Shown one piece after another: positions 16,132 to 23,825 of a stretch of DNA of 36,989 nucleotides. The position numbers and the translations under genes are program-made. The notes under the pieces were generated by a model that saw only the letters and a list, made by a program, of their open reading frames with translations, was not told the origin of the DNA and did no database searches. The DNA is from a virus. Position 1 is the stretch's first letter; each line of letters opens with the position of its first letter. The DNA is taken from the IMG/VR virus record IMGVR_UViG_3300030085_005071, positions 39,716 through 76,704 of that record. The stretch is one strand, 5' to 3'.

Positions 16132-17742
16132 ATGCAAATCAAAAGAGAGATTTATTCTGGGCAAGAATTAGATTTAAAACTTAAAAAAGGAATTGATAAA
16201 TTAGCTAATGCAGTTAAAGTTACCATGGGCCCGAAGGGAAAATTAGTACTAATCAATAGAGAGGGTATGCACCCTATAGTTACTAAAGACGGCGTAACGG
16301 TTGCACAGTCAATCAATCTTGTTGATGAAGTTGAAAATTTAGGTGTACAGGTTTTAAAAGAATCTGCTAGTAGAACAGCAGAAGAAGCAGGTGATGGCAC
16401 AACAACAGCAACAGTTTTATCTCAGTTTATTTACAATGAAGGTTTAAGATATAAGACAGCAGGCTTTGATATTGAGCAACTTAAGTCAGGCATTGACCTG
16501 GCAAAATCGAATATCATTGATTTGATTGAAAAAAACTCTTTACCGGTCAACGGCACAGAAGACTTACTTAAAGTAGCAACTATTTCAGCGAATGGTGAAA
16601 AAGATATTGCAGAACTAATTGTTTCAGCGATTGAAGCAGCAGGTCCTGACGGGCATGTCTTAGTCGAAGAGGCAAAAGGATTTAGTAGTTCGCTAACTGT
16701 CGTCGACGGATTTCAAATGGAGCGAGGTTTTCTCTCACCTTATTTTGTAACTGACAAAAATAAAATGGTTGCAGAGTTTAAGAAGCCTTTAATATTAATG
16801 GCCGATCGTAATTTTAATTCAATCAGAGAATTAATGAAGCCTCTAGAGGTTGCGCTAGATACTGGCCGGCCAATCGTCGTTATAGCAAATGATATCGAGG
16901 GTGACGCGATGCAAGGTCTAGTACTCAATAGAGTCAAGGGTACACTCCAGGTTGCTGCAATGAAATCACCTGGATTTGGTGGAGCTAGACATGATCTTCT
17001 TTTAGATCTTCAAACAATTATTGGTGGTAAAGTTATTGATAGTGGTTTTGATATGACGTCATTTGAATTAGAAATGTTTGGTTCATGTAAAAAAATAATC
17101 ATACACAAGAATAAGTCATTGATTATTCGTGATGAGTCAAAGTCTGATAATGAATCAGCTGAGAGAATGAAAGTCATCAAAGAAAAATTGTCATACCCGG
17201 GTCTAAGTGAAAACGAAAGGCTTTTGCTTAAATACCGACTCCAGCAATTATCTGGAGGTATAGCCATTCTTAGAGTTGGCGCGGCGACTGAGTCTGAGCT
17301 AATCGAGCGCTACGATCGCGTTGATGATGCACTTCATGCAACTCGTGCTGCTTTAGAAGAAGGTGTATTGCCCGGTGGGGGAATAGCGCTGTATCAATTT
17401 GCGATCGAACATGAAAGTACTATCGATCATGAACATACTGACAAAGAAGTTATTGTTGGACATGATTTGTTGATCAACGCGTGCAAAGAACCCTTTAAAC
17501 AAATTCTAAGTAACGCAGGTTTGTCACATCACAATATCTTAACAAACATACACAAGCACGGTAAAAAAGCTTCTAACGTTGGTTATGACGTAAGAAATAA
17601 ACGTTTTGGTGATATGTTTGACCTAGGTGTTATTGATCCTGCAAAGGTTTCTAGGTGTGCTCTAGAAAACGCTGTTTCTGCTGCGACGATGCTTTTGTCT
17701 GCTGATTGTTCTTTAATTGAAGTTAAAAACGAATCTGCTTGA
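16132..17742 (+). CDS. groEL: Phage chaperonin GroEL
   Basis: 536 residues, close to the 548 of E. coli GroEL. The ATP site is intact: TMGPKGK (about 31-37) and GDGTTTATV with D88. The C-terminal equatorial block VDDALHATRAALEEGVLPGG carries the second catalytic Asp. The apical domain SPYFVTD and the SPGFGGAR block are recognisable. The C-terminus ends EVKNESA, without the GGM repeat tail. No GroES or T4 gp31-like gene is nearby, as for several jumbo-phage chaperonins that fold without a co-chaperonin. It probably folds phage structural proteins or enzymes. GGGG precedes the ATG. Confidence 0.97.
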   Translation: MQIKREIYSGQELDLKLKKGIDKLANAVKVTMGPKGKLVLINREGMHPIVTKDGVTVAQSINLVDEVENLGVQVLKESASRTAEEAGDGTTTATVLSQFIYNEGLRYKTAGFDIEQLKSGIDLAKSNIIDLIEKNSLPVNGTEDLLKVATISANGEKDIAELIVSAIEAAGPDGHVLVEEAKGFSSSLTVVDGFQMERGFLSPYFVTDKNKMVAEFKKPLILMADRNFNSIRELMKPLEVALDTGRPIVVIANDIEGDAMQGLVLNRVKGTLQVAAMKSPGFGGARHDLLLDLQTIIGGKVIDSGFDMTSFELEMFGSCKKIIIHKNKSLIIRDESKSDNESAERMKVIKEKLSYPGLSENERLLLKYRLQQLSGGIAILRVGAATESELIERYDRVDDALHATRAALEEGVLPGGGIALYQFAIEHESTIDHEHTDKEVIVGHDLLINACKEPFKQILSNAGLSHHNILTNIHKHGKKASNVGYDVRNKRFGDMFDLGVIDPAKVSRCALENAVSAATMLLSADCSLIEVKNESA

Positions 17743-17775
17743 TATTTATTTAACACGTAAGCAACAGGAGTAAGT

Positions 17776-18105
17776 ATGCAAGATTATAAACTAAAAAGAA
17801 AGTTAGCAACTGCAATTGTCAATTTAAAAATTGAGAACGAAGCACACGTTCCTGACTTAATGACTAGAATTAGAATCCTTCCTGGTATAGCCGTTGTCGG
17901 TCAAAAAGATAAAGTTGCTCGTTTTTCTGATGGTGACGGCTCACTCTTGCTTAGTATCAAATATTTGCCAGAGTCTGATGAAATATTTAAAAGTTTAGAA
18001 GACATGTCGAAATTAGTTAAACGTTTACCAGGCGTAAAAACAGTAGCAATTGTCACTTTTAATAAGAGGAAAATATCCCTACATGGAAAAAAATTAATTT
18101 TTTAA
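17776..18105 (+). CDS. Small ferredoxin-like-fold protein, unknown function
   Basis: 109 residues: a repeated strand-helix pattern with two similar segments, TRIRILPGIAVVGQ (about 25-40) and KRLPGVKTVAIVTF (about 80-95). This suggests a duplicated beta-alpha-beta or ACT-like fold. It lies between groEL and hsp20 but shows no GroES features. CAGGAG lies about 7 bases upstream. The fold is a pattern-based guess. Confidence 0.6.
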   Translation: MQDYKLKRKLATAIVNLKIENEAHVPDLMTRIRILPGIAVVGQKDKVARFSDGDGSLLLSIKYLPESDEIFKSLEDMSKLVKRLPGVKTVAIVTFNKRKISLHGKKLIF

Positions 18106-18134
18106 TTGTAAACACTTTAAACTCAAGATATAAT
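18106..18134 (+). promoter_or_regulatory. Sigma-70-type promoter for hsp20
   Basis: TTGTAA (18106-18111), an exact 17-bp spacer and TATAAT (18129-18134), 45 bp before the hsp20 ATG. The same TTGTAA-17-TAt/aAT form precedes the tmRNA. This is the best-formed promoter in the window. Confidence 0.75.
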
Positions 18135-18179
18135 TCTAGCACCATGTTAAATGGTATACGAAACATAGGAGGAGATTAT

Positions 18180-18575
18180 ATGTTTTTAACTGATTTTTTT
18201 GATGACAAATATTTTAATTCATACATTTCTGGTAACAATGCCAGACTTAAAACACAGACAAACACACCCTGTAATATCTATCAATCAGAAGGTTCATACA
18301 TTTTTGACTTATATTTACCCGGTTTTTCTCGCGATGACTTTGACATAAATATTGATAACAATATTTTATCCGTCAAAGGTACTTCTGACTTTGCAAAGAA
18401 AAACTACATCCATCAGGAACATGTCCAGGCTGCAAAATTTGAAAGATCCTTTTCTTTGCCGAAAAATGTCAATATTGATAATGTTGATGCCGACTATACT
18501 TCTGGTGTACTGTCAATATCAATTCCAAAATTTGAAGAAAGAAAGCCTCAGGCTAAAAAAATTACTGTTAAATAA
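18180..18575 (+). CDS. Small heat-shock protein Hsp20
   Basis: 131 residues from ATG 18180, chosen because GGAGGAG lies just upstream; an in-frame ATG at 18144 has no such site. The alpha-crystallin domain is clear: YIFDLYLPGFSRDDFDINI, NNILSVKG, and the A-x-Y-x-x-G-V-L hallmark ADYTSGVLSISIPK. The C-terminal tail has the I-x-V oligomer motif in KKITVK. Hsp20 holds unfolding proteins in solution without ATP. Known in cyanophages and other large phages. It complements the GroEL upstream. Confidence 0.95.
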   Translation: MFLTDFFDDKYFNSYISGNNARLKTQTNTPCNIYQSEGSYIFDLYLPGFSRDDFDINIDNNILSVKGTSDFAKKNYIHQEHVQAAKFERSFSLPKNVNIDNVDADYTSGVLSISIPKFEERKPQAKKITVK

Positions 18576-18594
18576 TTAGGTGATTTTATATTTT

Positions 18595-18632
18595 GTGTGC
18601 GTTTACATAGAAAATGTAACGCACACATTTTT
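18595..18632 (+). terminator. Rho-independent terminator after hsp20
   Basis: Arms 18595-18608 and 18614-18626 pair over 13 bp with one bulged T (18604), closed by the 5-base loop AGAAA and followed by ATTTTTA. It ends the hsp20 transcript. Its right arm overlaps the likely -35 region of the sigma promoter. Confidence 0.85.
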
Positions 18633-18642
18633 ATTGTATAAT
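18614..18642 (+). promoter_or_regulatory. Promoter for the sigma factor gene
   Basis: ATGTAA (18614-18619), 17 bp, then TATAAT (18637-18642), with a leader of about 40 bases to ATG 18690. The -35 is poor (it lies in the terminator arm); the -10 is perfect. Confidence 0.5.
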
Positions 18643-18689
18643 ATATACATACAACTACTACAAACTATAAATTAAACATTGGAGACTAC

Positions 18690-19460
18690 ATGGAAAGAAC
18701 TGTTCTTGAAACATATTTTCGAGATATTAAAAATAAAACTAGTTTACTTACGCGTGAACAAGAAGTTGAATTAGCAAAGCGCATCGAAAAAGGTGACAAA
18801 AGAGCTAGAGATAAGATGATTGAATCGAATCTTCGGCTAGCAATATCAATAGCAAAGCAATACGCAAGGTACGGATCTACGCTAGAAGACTTAATTCAAG
18901 AATCTAATATTGGTCTCATGAAGGCTGTGGAAAAATTTGATTGGCGAAAAGGTTTTAAATTTTCAACTTATGCATCATGGTGGATCAAACAGGCAGTGAC
19001 TCGTAGTTTAACTTCGAACAGCACACTTCTTAAAGTTCCGTCCCATACTTTAGCAAATGCAAGAAAAATTTGGCAACTCAAGCAAGATTACATGGAAGAA
19101 TTTGGCGTTGAACCTTCTATGGAAGAAATATGTGATGCCCTTGACATGACAGAAAAACATGTCAGATTAGCTATTTCATCGATTAGAAGTAAAAACATTG
19201 CTAGTATCGACCAGCAAATTGGTGAAGAAGGTGCAAGAACACTAGGGGATATTATTCCAGACAATTCATCAACAAACATCGAGCAGATACTAGATAATAA
19301 AATTATAAGACAGAAGATAATTAAAGCGCTTGGCTCTCTCTCAAAAAGAGAAGAACTAGTTCTTCGTTTGAGATTCGGTCTCGATGAAGTACTAGAAGAC
19401 GACAAAAACATTTACGATATCAACGAAAACAACGAAGGAGTTAACAATGGCAATGCCTAA
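18690..19460 (+). CDS. Sigma-70 family factor lacking region 4.2
   Basis: 256 residues. Region 1.2 lies at the start, then region 2 with the core-binding and melting segment (LIQESNIGLMKAVEKFDW, about 68-85) and FSTYASWWIKQAVTR (about 91-105, -10 recognition). Region 3 lies at about 137-170. Region 4.1 begins with LSKREELVLRLRFGL (about 217-231). At that point the family normally continues into the -35-binding helix-turn-helix; instead an acidic/Asn-rich tail (EDDKNIYDINENNEG) ends the protein. The next gene, overlapping by 14 bp, encodes a separate helix-turn-helix. It probably directs host RNA polymerase to late or middle phage promoters. Confidence 0.92.
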   Translation: MERTVLETYFRDIKNKTSLLTREQEVELAKRIEKGDKRARDKMIESNLRLAISIAKQYARYGSTLEDLIQESNIGLMKAVEKFDWRKGFKFSTYASWWIKQAVTRSLTSNSTLLKVPSHTLANARKIWQLKQDYMEEFGVEPSMEEICDALDMTEKHVRLAISSIRSKNIASIDQQIGEEGARTLGDIIPDNSSTNIEQILDNKIIRQKIIKALGSLSKREELVLRLRFGLDEVLEDDKNIYDINENNEGVNNGNA

Positions 19461-19740
19461 AGGATTTAAATCAGAAAACGGTTATGGTACATCAAAACAA
19501 TTTGACGGAGCAACTTATCATCAAATTGCTGATCAATTAAATGAGAAAGGTTATAAAATGAATCATTCCACAGCAAGAAATGTTTATGTTAAAGCCCTTA
19601 TGAAGATTGCATCTGAAGTTACTGATCTTTATGATGTAAGCATGGATCAGAAAAAACTTAAAAAGATCGCTATTAATCCTGAATTCCAAGAAACCATAAG
19701 GGACTTTATGGATGAGTTAGACAATGGTATCGGGAAATGA
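19447..19740 (+). CDS. Helix-turn-helix protein resembling sigma region 4.2
   Basis: 97 residues; AAGGAG at 19434-19439 sets the ATG at 19447 inside the end of the sigma gene. Residues about 25-55 (TYHQIADQLNEKGYKMNHST then ARNVYVKALMKIA) read as a helix-turn-helix plus following helix, in the order of sigma region 4.2. It could supply the DNA-binding function missing from the upstream sigma, or be an independent transcription factor family starting MAMPKGFKSE. Coupling by overlap favours joint function. Confidence 0.7.
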   Translation: MAMPKGFKSENGYGTSKQFDGATYHQIADQLNEKGYKMNHSTARNVYVKALMKIASEVTDLYDVSMDQKKLKKIAINPEFQETIRDFMDELDNGIGK

Positions 19741-20006
19741 TAGATATATTTTCTATTATAGATGATCTTCGTTTTAGAACATCTTTACTAGAGAGTCTGG
19801 AGTGGGACGAAGATCTGCTCCAGACTTTTTTATTTTACTTTGATGACGCTCTTAAGTCCGACACCGATCCTCAATCTTTACTCTCAGACATTCAAAAATA
19901 TTTTGGCAGAGGAACTCATGATATTATTGTCAAGCTTTTTAAAGAAGAAGCTTTAAATGTTGATGGATATTTAGATAATATTGATGGAGAAAATGATGAC
20001 TATTAG
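19737..20006 (+). CDS. Small acidic protein of unknown function
   Basis: 89 residues, acidic and helical, starting with an ATGA overlap on the HTH gene. No domain recognised. A strong terminator-like hairpin lies inside its coding sequence at 19794-19831, so it may be expressed less than the sigma pair. Confidence 0.6.
   Translation: MIDIFSIIDDLRFRTSLLESLEWDEDLLQTFLFYFDDALKSDTDPQSLLSDIQKYFGRGTHDIIVKLFKEEALNVDGYLDNIDGENDDY
19794..19835 (+). terminator. Intragenic terminator-like hairpin
   Basis: AGTCTGGAG (19794-19802) and CTCCAGACT (19818-19826) form a perfect 9-bp stem with a 15-base loop, followed by TTTTTATTTT. It has the form of an intrinsic terminator but sits 57 bp into a gene. Confidence 0.5.
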
Positions 20007-20292
20007 TTTGAATATTATTTTAAAAAAGAATAAGATGTGCCTTGAAGACTTTATTAAGAAAAATAAATTAACTTCATATATATCTTTAGTAGAATATTGC
20101 CAAGGGCGCAGTTTTGTTCCTTGCAGTGAAGAAGATTTTAAAAAAGCGCTAGGCATCAAGGAAAAGGTTAATGTCATCAAGAAAAAACCTAGTAGGACAA
20201 CTAGTAAAACACAAGAACCAAAAAAACGTAGGAATCGTCGTAAAAAGCAACAAGACACACCCAAATTACCTGACGGTTCTGACAATGGGTAA
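19993..20292 (+). CDS. Small protein with very basic tail, unknown function
   Basis: 99 residues from ATG 19993, after GGAGA; ATG 19996 is an alternative. The N-terminal helical part (CLEDFIKKNKLTSYISLVEYC, in part) is followed by a Lys/Arg/Thr-rich tail (PKKRRNRRKKQQ) suited to nucleic acid binding. It overlaps the preceding gene by 14 bp. Confidence 0.6.
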   Translation: MMTISLNIILKKNKMCLEDFIKKNKLTSYISLVEYCQGRSFVPCSEEDFKKALGIKEKVNVIKKKPSRTTSKTQEPKKRRNRRKKQQDTPKLPDGSDNG

Positions 20293-20354
20293 ATTGGAAG
20301 AATGGAGTATTTTTTCAATTGTTCTAGATAATTAGTATTAAAAAGGAGTTTATC

Positions 20355-20693
20355 ATGGCAACCAATTGGCCAAATTCAGGAATTAGTAATGTAGGTGAAT
20401 TCCAAGTTTCTGGACACACACTACCCATAACCGGTTCGAGCGCAATTATTAAATTAAACTACGTAGCAAGTTCGATTACTGTAGCTGCTATCGATGGTGA
20501 TAGAGCAGTTACTTTTTATGATGGTTCACATAACGCAGTGAATTTTACAGTACCTGTAGATACAACTGCAAAATTCAAAGGCAAGTTTCTAACTTTTAAA
20601 GTTCCAGCCAACGCGTCAGCATTAGTCGAACTAACTAATATTCCATCCGGATCGTACTCAGTGCCTACATTCACAGATTTGTTTTACGAGTAA
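20355..20693 (+). CDS. Small beta-rich protein, possible virion decoration protein
   Basis: 112 residues made almost wholly of alternating strands with Gly/Ser/Thr turns (VGEFQVSGHTLPITGSS, then KGKFLTFKVP). It has no signal peptide, no cysteines and a neutral charge. Compact beta proteins like this often decorate phage capsids or tails, but no family is recognised. AAGGAG at 20343-20348 is a strong ribosome site, suggesting high expression. Confidence 0.6.
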   Translation: MATNWPNSGISNVGEFQVSGHTLPITGSSAIIKLNYVASSITVAAIDGDRAVTFYDGSHNAVNFTVPVDTTAKFKGKFLTFKVPANASALVELTNIPSGSYSVPTFTDLFYE

Positions 20694-20703
20694 GCCTCAC
20701 TAA

Positions 20704-20916
20704 ATGAAGTATAAGGTAGGCGATTTAATCTATGTGCCTTCTTACGAGGCTAACGGTATAATAGTCAGTGCATATGTAATTAATGAAACACAAACTATAG
20801 ATGATTTGTGGAATACAAAAATATTAGTTCAAGAAACTTTGTATAAAGTTCTAATTCAAGGTAAAATAGTAACACTTACAAATCCTTTAATTGAGAAAAT
20901 ACAGAGGTTAACATGA
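20704..20916 (+). CDS. Small SH3-like protein, unknown function
   Basis: 70 residues, starting MKYKVGDLIYVPSYEANGI and continuing as strands, similar in style to SH3/KOW barrels. No clear ribosome site precedes ATG 20704, which is unusual in this window. It may be translated by coupling to the gene ending 10 bp upstream. Confidence 0.55.
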   Translation: MKYKVGDLIYVPSYEANGIIVSAYVINETQTIDDLWNTKILVQETLYKVLIQGKIVTLTNPLIEKIQRLT

Positions 20917-21506
20917 ATATGTTTGTATTAGATGAGCAGCCTTTAAAAGCTGCTGAATACCACTGCAACAAGCATGTGGTTAAGATGATTCTAGAAGCAG
21001 GACAAATGTTGTGCGCAGCACACTGGATGAGCTGGCTTGATAAATTTGGAAAAACGCGATCAGACTTTAGATTAATGCGTGACGTCAAACAGTTTTTAAA
21101 AGATAATGTGCCACAAGATAAACAACCCCCTTGGGGTCTGACACACGTCAATCATCCTTGCACTATCTGGACCAGACAGTCGGCCGAAAACTATGGATGG
21201 CATATAGAGCTAATGAGGTGTTTGCTACGAGAATATAACTTGAGGTATGACAAGGTTCATAAGTCTACTGAAGTTTATTATTGGCTTGTACAAAATAGTC
21301 CTGTCAGTTTTCCTGTCAAAGGGAGAACCCCGTTTCCTATCTGCATGAAAGAAGAATATAAAGTTGGTGACGATCCTATACAAAGTTATCGAAAGTATTA
21401 TATTAAAGATAAGGTCAGGTTTGCAAAGTGGGAGCCTAGAGCAAAAACCCCTGACTGGTTTTTACAAGGAGTAACTAATGAAAATGAGCCAAGAAGACTT
21501 GAATAA
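20913..21506 (+). CDS. Conserved phage protein with CxKHVVKM and NHPCTxWxR motifs
   Basis: 197 residues. Landmarks are FVLDEQPLKAA, CNKHVVKMILEAGQML (about 18-33), HVNHPCTIWTRQSAENY (about 78-94), YDKVHKS and TPFPICM. This family is widespread in phages. I recall it being annotated as related to pyrimidine-dimer DNA glycosylases, but I cannot confirm this by eye, and conserved His/Cys/Arg residues only show a likely enzyme. It overlaps its upstream neighbour as ATGA, and AGAGG precedes the start. Confidence 0.7.
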   Translation: MNMFVLDEQPLKAAEYHCNKHVVKMILEAGQMLCAAHWMSWLDKFGKTRSDFRLMRDVKQFLKDNVPQDKQPPWGLTHVNHPCTIWTRQSAENYGWHIELMRCLLREYNLRYDKVHKSTEVYYWLVQNSPVSFPVKGRTPFPICMKEEYKVGDDPIQSYRKYYIKDKVRFAKWEPRAKTPDWFLQGVTNENEPRRLE

Positions 21507-21669
21507 AATGCTAGAAATTAGAAAATCACTAGTTTTGGAATTTGAAAATTTAAGAGACTATAAACAAAACCCGAATGCACTTATGAAAGAAGCCGATCAT
21601 GCAGTTTTTATCGGTAAAACAATCAATAAAATAGACGAATTTTTAGGTAAGTACGTTCAATTTAGTTGA
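21478..21669 (+). CDS. Small helical protein of unknown function
   Basis: 63 residues, fully helical and charged. AAGGAG lies upstream of ATG 21478 inside the previous gene (29-bp overlap). No domain recognised. Confidence 0.6.
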   Translation: MKMSQEDLNKMLEIRKSLVLEFENLRDYKQNPNALMKEADHAVFIGKTINKIDEFLGKYVQFS

Positions 21670-21696
21670 TTAAATTGTTAAACTTTGATAACAAGT

Positions 21697-21738
21697 AAGC
21701 CTCCGCTATATAGTTAAATTATGTAGAGGAGGTTTTTT
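21697..21738 (+). terminator. Terminator-like hairpin that also contains the next ribosome site
   Basis: AAGCCTCC (21697-21704) pairs with GGAGGTTT (21728-21735), 8 bp including one G-T pair, around a 23-base AT-rich loop, and runs into a T tract. The right arm GAGGAGG is also the Shine-Dalgarno sequence of the vWA gene at 21739. The structure could end upstream transcripts, hide the ribosome site, or both. Confidence 0.5.
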
Positions 21739-23322
21739 ATGTACTATTATTTTCTTGTCTTTCTTCTGTTTGCATGCAATGATTATGCGATTAAAAACGA
21801 ATTAAATATCGGCCCTGAATTAGTTGTTTATCCGGAAAATATTGATTTTGGTCACCTCAAGTCAGGAACTGAATCTGGTCAAGAGGTATTCGCGGTAATT
21901 AACGCTGGTGACGAAGACTTGGTTATAAGTCACCCAGCTCTTATTTCAAATACTGCTAGATTTAGTCTGGACCCAGATTTACAAGAAAATTATACAATCT
22001 TGCCCGGTGATACGCAAGAATTTAACATTTACTATACACCTGAGACATATGAAACAGGTGAAGCTATCATCAGCCTTGTATCAAATGACGAGGATGAGAA
22101 TCAGTACGAAATACCAGTGACAGGTTTTGGAGATGCCCCAGTTATATCTGTAACTCCGGAGACATTTGATTACGGGCAAATAAGTATAGGTTGCGATAAT
22201 GAAGAAAGAATTACTATTCGCAACGTAGGAAACCTAGAGTTGACTGTTGATAACATTACACAAATGGTGACGTCACCACCGGACATCATCATGGAAATGG
22301 GATCTTTACCTCCACCACCATGGCATTTAGCGCCAGGACAAGAAGTTGATTTTCTCGTATCTTATATACCGATTGATATTAGCTATGATGAAAGTGTAAT
22401 TAGAGTAGAGAGTAACGATCCTATACTACCGCTAGTTGAAGTTGTGCAGTACGGAGAAGGAGACGTTGAACATTGGCATACACAAACGCATGTCCAAGAA
22501 GAAATTGCACTTTTAGATGTACTTTTTGTGGTCGATAATTCTGGGTCAATGAATATATTTCAGCAAGAGTTAGGAAGTCAAATGAATGCATTCATGAATG
22601 TATTTGACAGTTCGGGAGCAGATTATCATCTTGCTGTTATAACTACAGATGAAGCTCGATTTAGACAATACGATGGTTATACTTGGATCGATCAGACTCA
22701 CAGAGATCCTGTTTTATGGATGCAGAATGTAATAGCTTCAATAGGTATTCACGGAAGTGGTTTTGAAAGAGGGATAGAGATGGCCAAGTACGCACTTGAA
22801 GATGACGCAGCACCCGGAAAAGACTACAATAGAGAAAACGCAACCATGGTCATTATATACGTATCAGATGAACCAGATCATTCGCAAGGAGGATTTACTT
22901 CGTACCTTAGTTTCTTTGACAATTTTAAAATCTCACCGAGCTTGATGCGTCAATTTGCTGTCATTGGCGATTATCCAACTGGGTGTCACTTTCCTTACTT
23001 GAATCGTTCTAGAAATATTACTTTTGGTGGCGGCTACTATGAGATGACCCAAAGATACAACGGAGACTGGTATTCAATATGCGCTGTAGATTGGGGGCAG
23101 CAAATGCAAAACTTAGCAAACACTGTCACAACGCAACGATCTTTTAATATAGATGAAAGTGATCCGATTGAATCAACAATAATAGTAACAGTTAATGGAC
23201 AAGCTAGTAGTGATTGGGCATACGATTCAATTACAAATTCTGTCATATTTAATGAAGCAAGTATACCTGAACCAGGTCAGACAATTATTATAGAGTATGC
23301 AGTGTGGGGCTGCGGGGGATGA
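21739..23322 (+). CDS. Exported lipoprotein-like protein with ASH-type repeats and vWA domain
   Basis: 527 residues. A short hydrophobic N-terminus ends LLFAC with Cys13, a fair lipobox, so it may be lipid-anchored. Two Ig-like ASH/Hydin (choice-of-anchor D type) domains follow at about 28-131 (with VVYPENIDFG) and 135-240 (ISVTPETFDYG). A von Willebrand A domain begins near 258, with the MIDAS motif D-x-S-x-S as D266-N-S-G-S270 in VLFVVDNSGSM. A beta-type C-terminal domain with Cys closes it. This architecture is typical of surface proteins in Myxococcota/Bdellovibrionota-like bacteria and odd for a phage. It is coupled by ATGA overlap to a protease gene. A host-surface or superinfection-exclusion role is inferred. 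Confidence 0.85.
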   Translation: MYYYFLVFLLFACNDYAIKNELNIGPELVVYPENIDFGHLKSGTESGQEVFAVINAGDEDLVISHPALISNTARFSLDPDLQENYTILPGDTQEFNIYYTPETYETGEAIISLVSNDEDENQYEIPVTGFGDAPVISVTPETFDYGQISIGCDNEERITIRNVGNLELTVDNITQMVTSPPDIIMEMGSLPPPPWHLAPGQEVDFLVSYIPIDISYDESVIRVESNDPILPLVEVVQYGEGDVEHWHTQTHVQEEIALLDVLFVVDNSGSMNIFQQELGSQMNAFMNVFDSSGADYHLAVITTDEARFRQYDGYTWIDQTHRDPVLWMQNVIASIGIHGSGFERGIEMAKYALEDDAAPGKDYNRENATMVIIYVSDEPDHSQGGFTSYLSFFDNFKISPSLMRQFAVIGDYPTGCHFPYLNRSRNITFGGGYYEMTQRYNGDWYSICAVDWGQQMQNLANTVTTQRSFNIDESDPIESTIIVTVNGQASSDWAYDSITNSVIFNEASIPEPGQTIIIEYAVWGCGG

Positions 23323-23822
23323 AGAAAGCTTGGCCGTTAACTGCTGCTTTATTCTTAGGATTCTTAATAGGTTTAACCATTAAGAACGTTTACAATTTAA
23401 CTGCAAGACAACCTAATCAATGGAAAGATAGACCGGTTATAGTTAACTGCGCTGGTGACGACATTAAAGAATCAACAATAAAAAGGGCAGTTAATTTTTG
23501 GCATGAAAAAGGTGAAGAAATATATTTTTATGAGTATAGATTTATTGAGAGTGTATGCAAAGATGTTAAATTAATGGACGGGTTTATTATTATTACGACT
23601 TCAAAAAATGCTAAAAATAGTGATCTCACCTTAGCATCAACAACAAGATCAGCTAGGCTAGGCGTAGTTCAGTCAGCAATTATAGAATTCAAACCAGGTA
23701 CACATAATTTTATTTTACTATTAGAGCATGAGCTAGGTCATGCCTTTGGCTACACACACCGAAAGATTCCTGGTCATATCATGCACCCTTACTATGACAT
23801 GATGGGGGATAAATTTTGGTAA
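23319..23822 (+). CDS. Membrane-anchored metzincin-type zinc metalloprotease
   Basis: 167 residues from ATG 23319, which overlaps the vWA stop; a GTG at 23304 is less likely. An N-terminal hydrophobic segment (WPLTAALFLGFLIGL, about 5-19) acts as signal or anchor. The zinc site is complete: H137-E138-L-G-H141-A-F-G144-Y-T-H147, followed by Met155 in HIMHP as the Met-turn. This is the HExxHxxGxxH form of matrixin/astacin-like metzincins. There is no obvious pro-domain Cys switch, though C44 and C80 are present. It would act outside the cytoplasm, perhaps on the partner protein, on host surface proteins, or at release. Confidence 0.88.
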   Translation: MKKAWPLTAALFLGFLIGLTIKNVYNLTARQPNQWKDRPVIVNCAGDDIKESTIKRAVNFWHEKGEEIYFYEYRFIESVCKDVKLMDGFIIITTSKNAKNSDLTLASTTRSARLGVVQSAIIEFKPGTHNFILLLEHELGHAFGYTHRKIPGHIMHPYYDMMGDKFW

Positions 23823-23825
23823 CAA

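Noticed and set aside
17776-18105. GroES/co-chaperonin next to groEL.
   Set aside because: Length is similar, but there is no mobile loop and no GroES beta-barrel signature.
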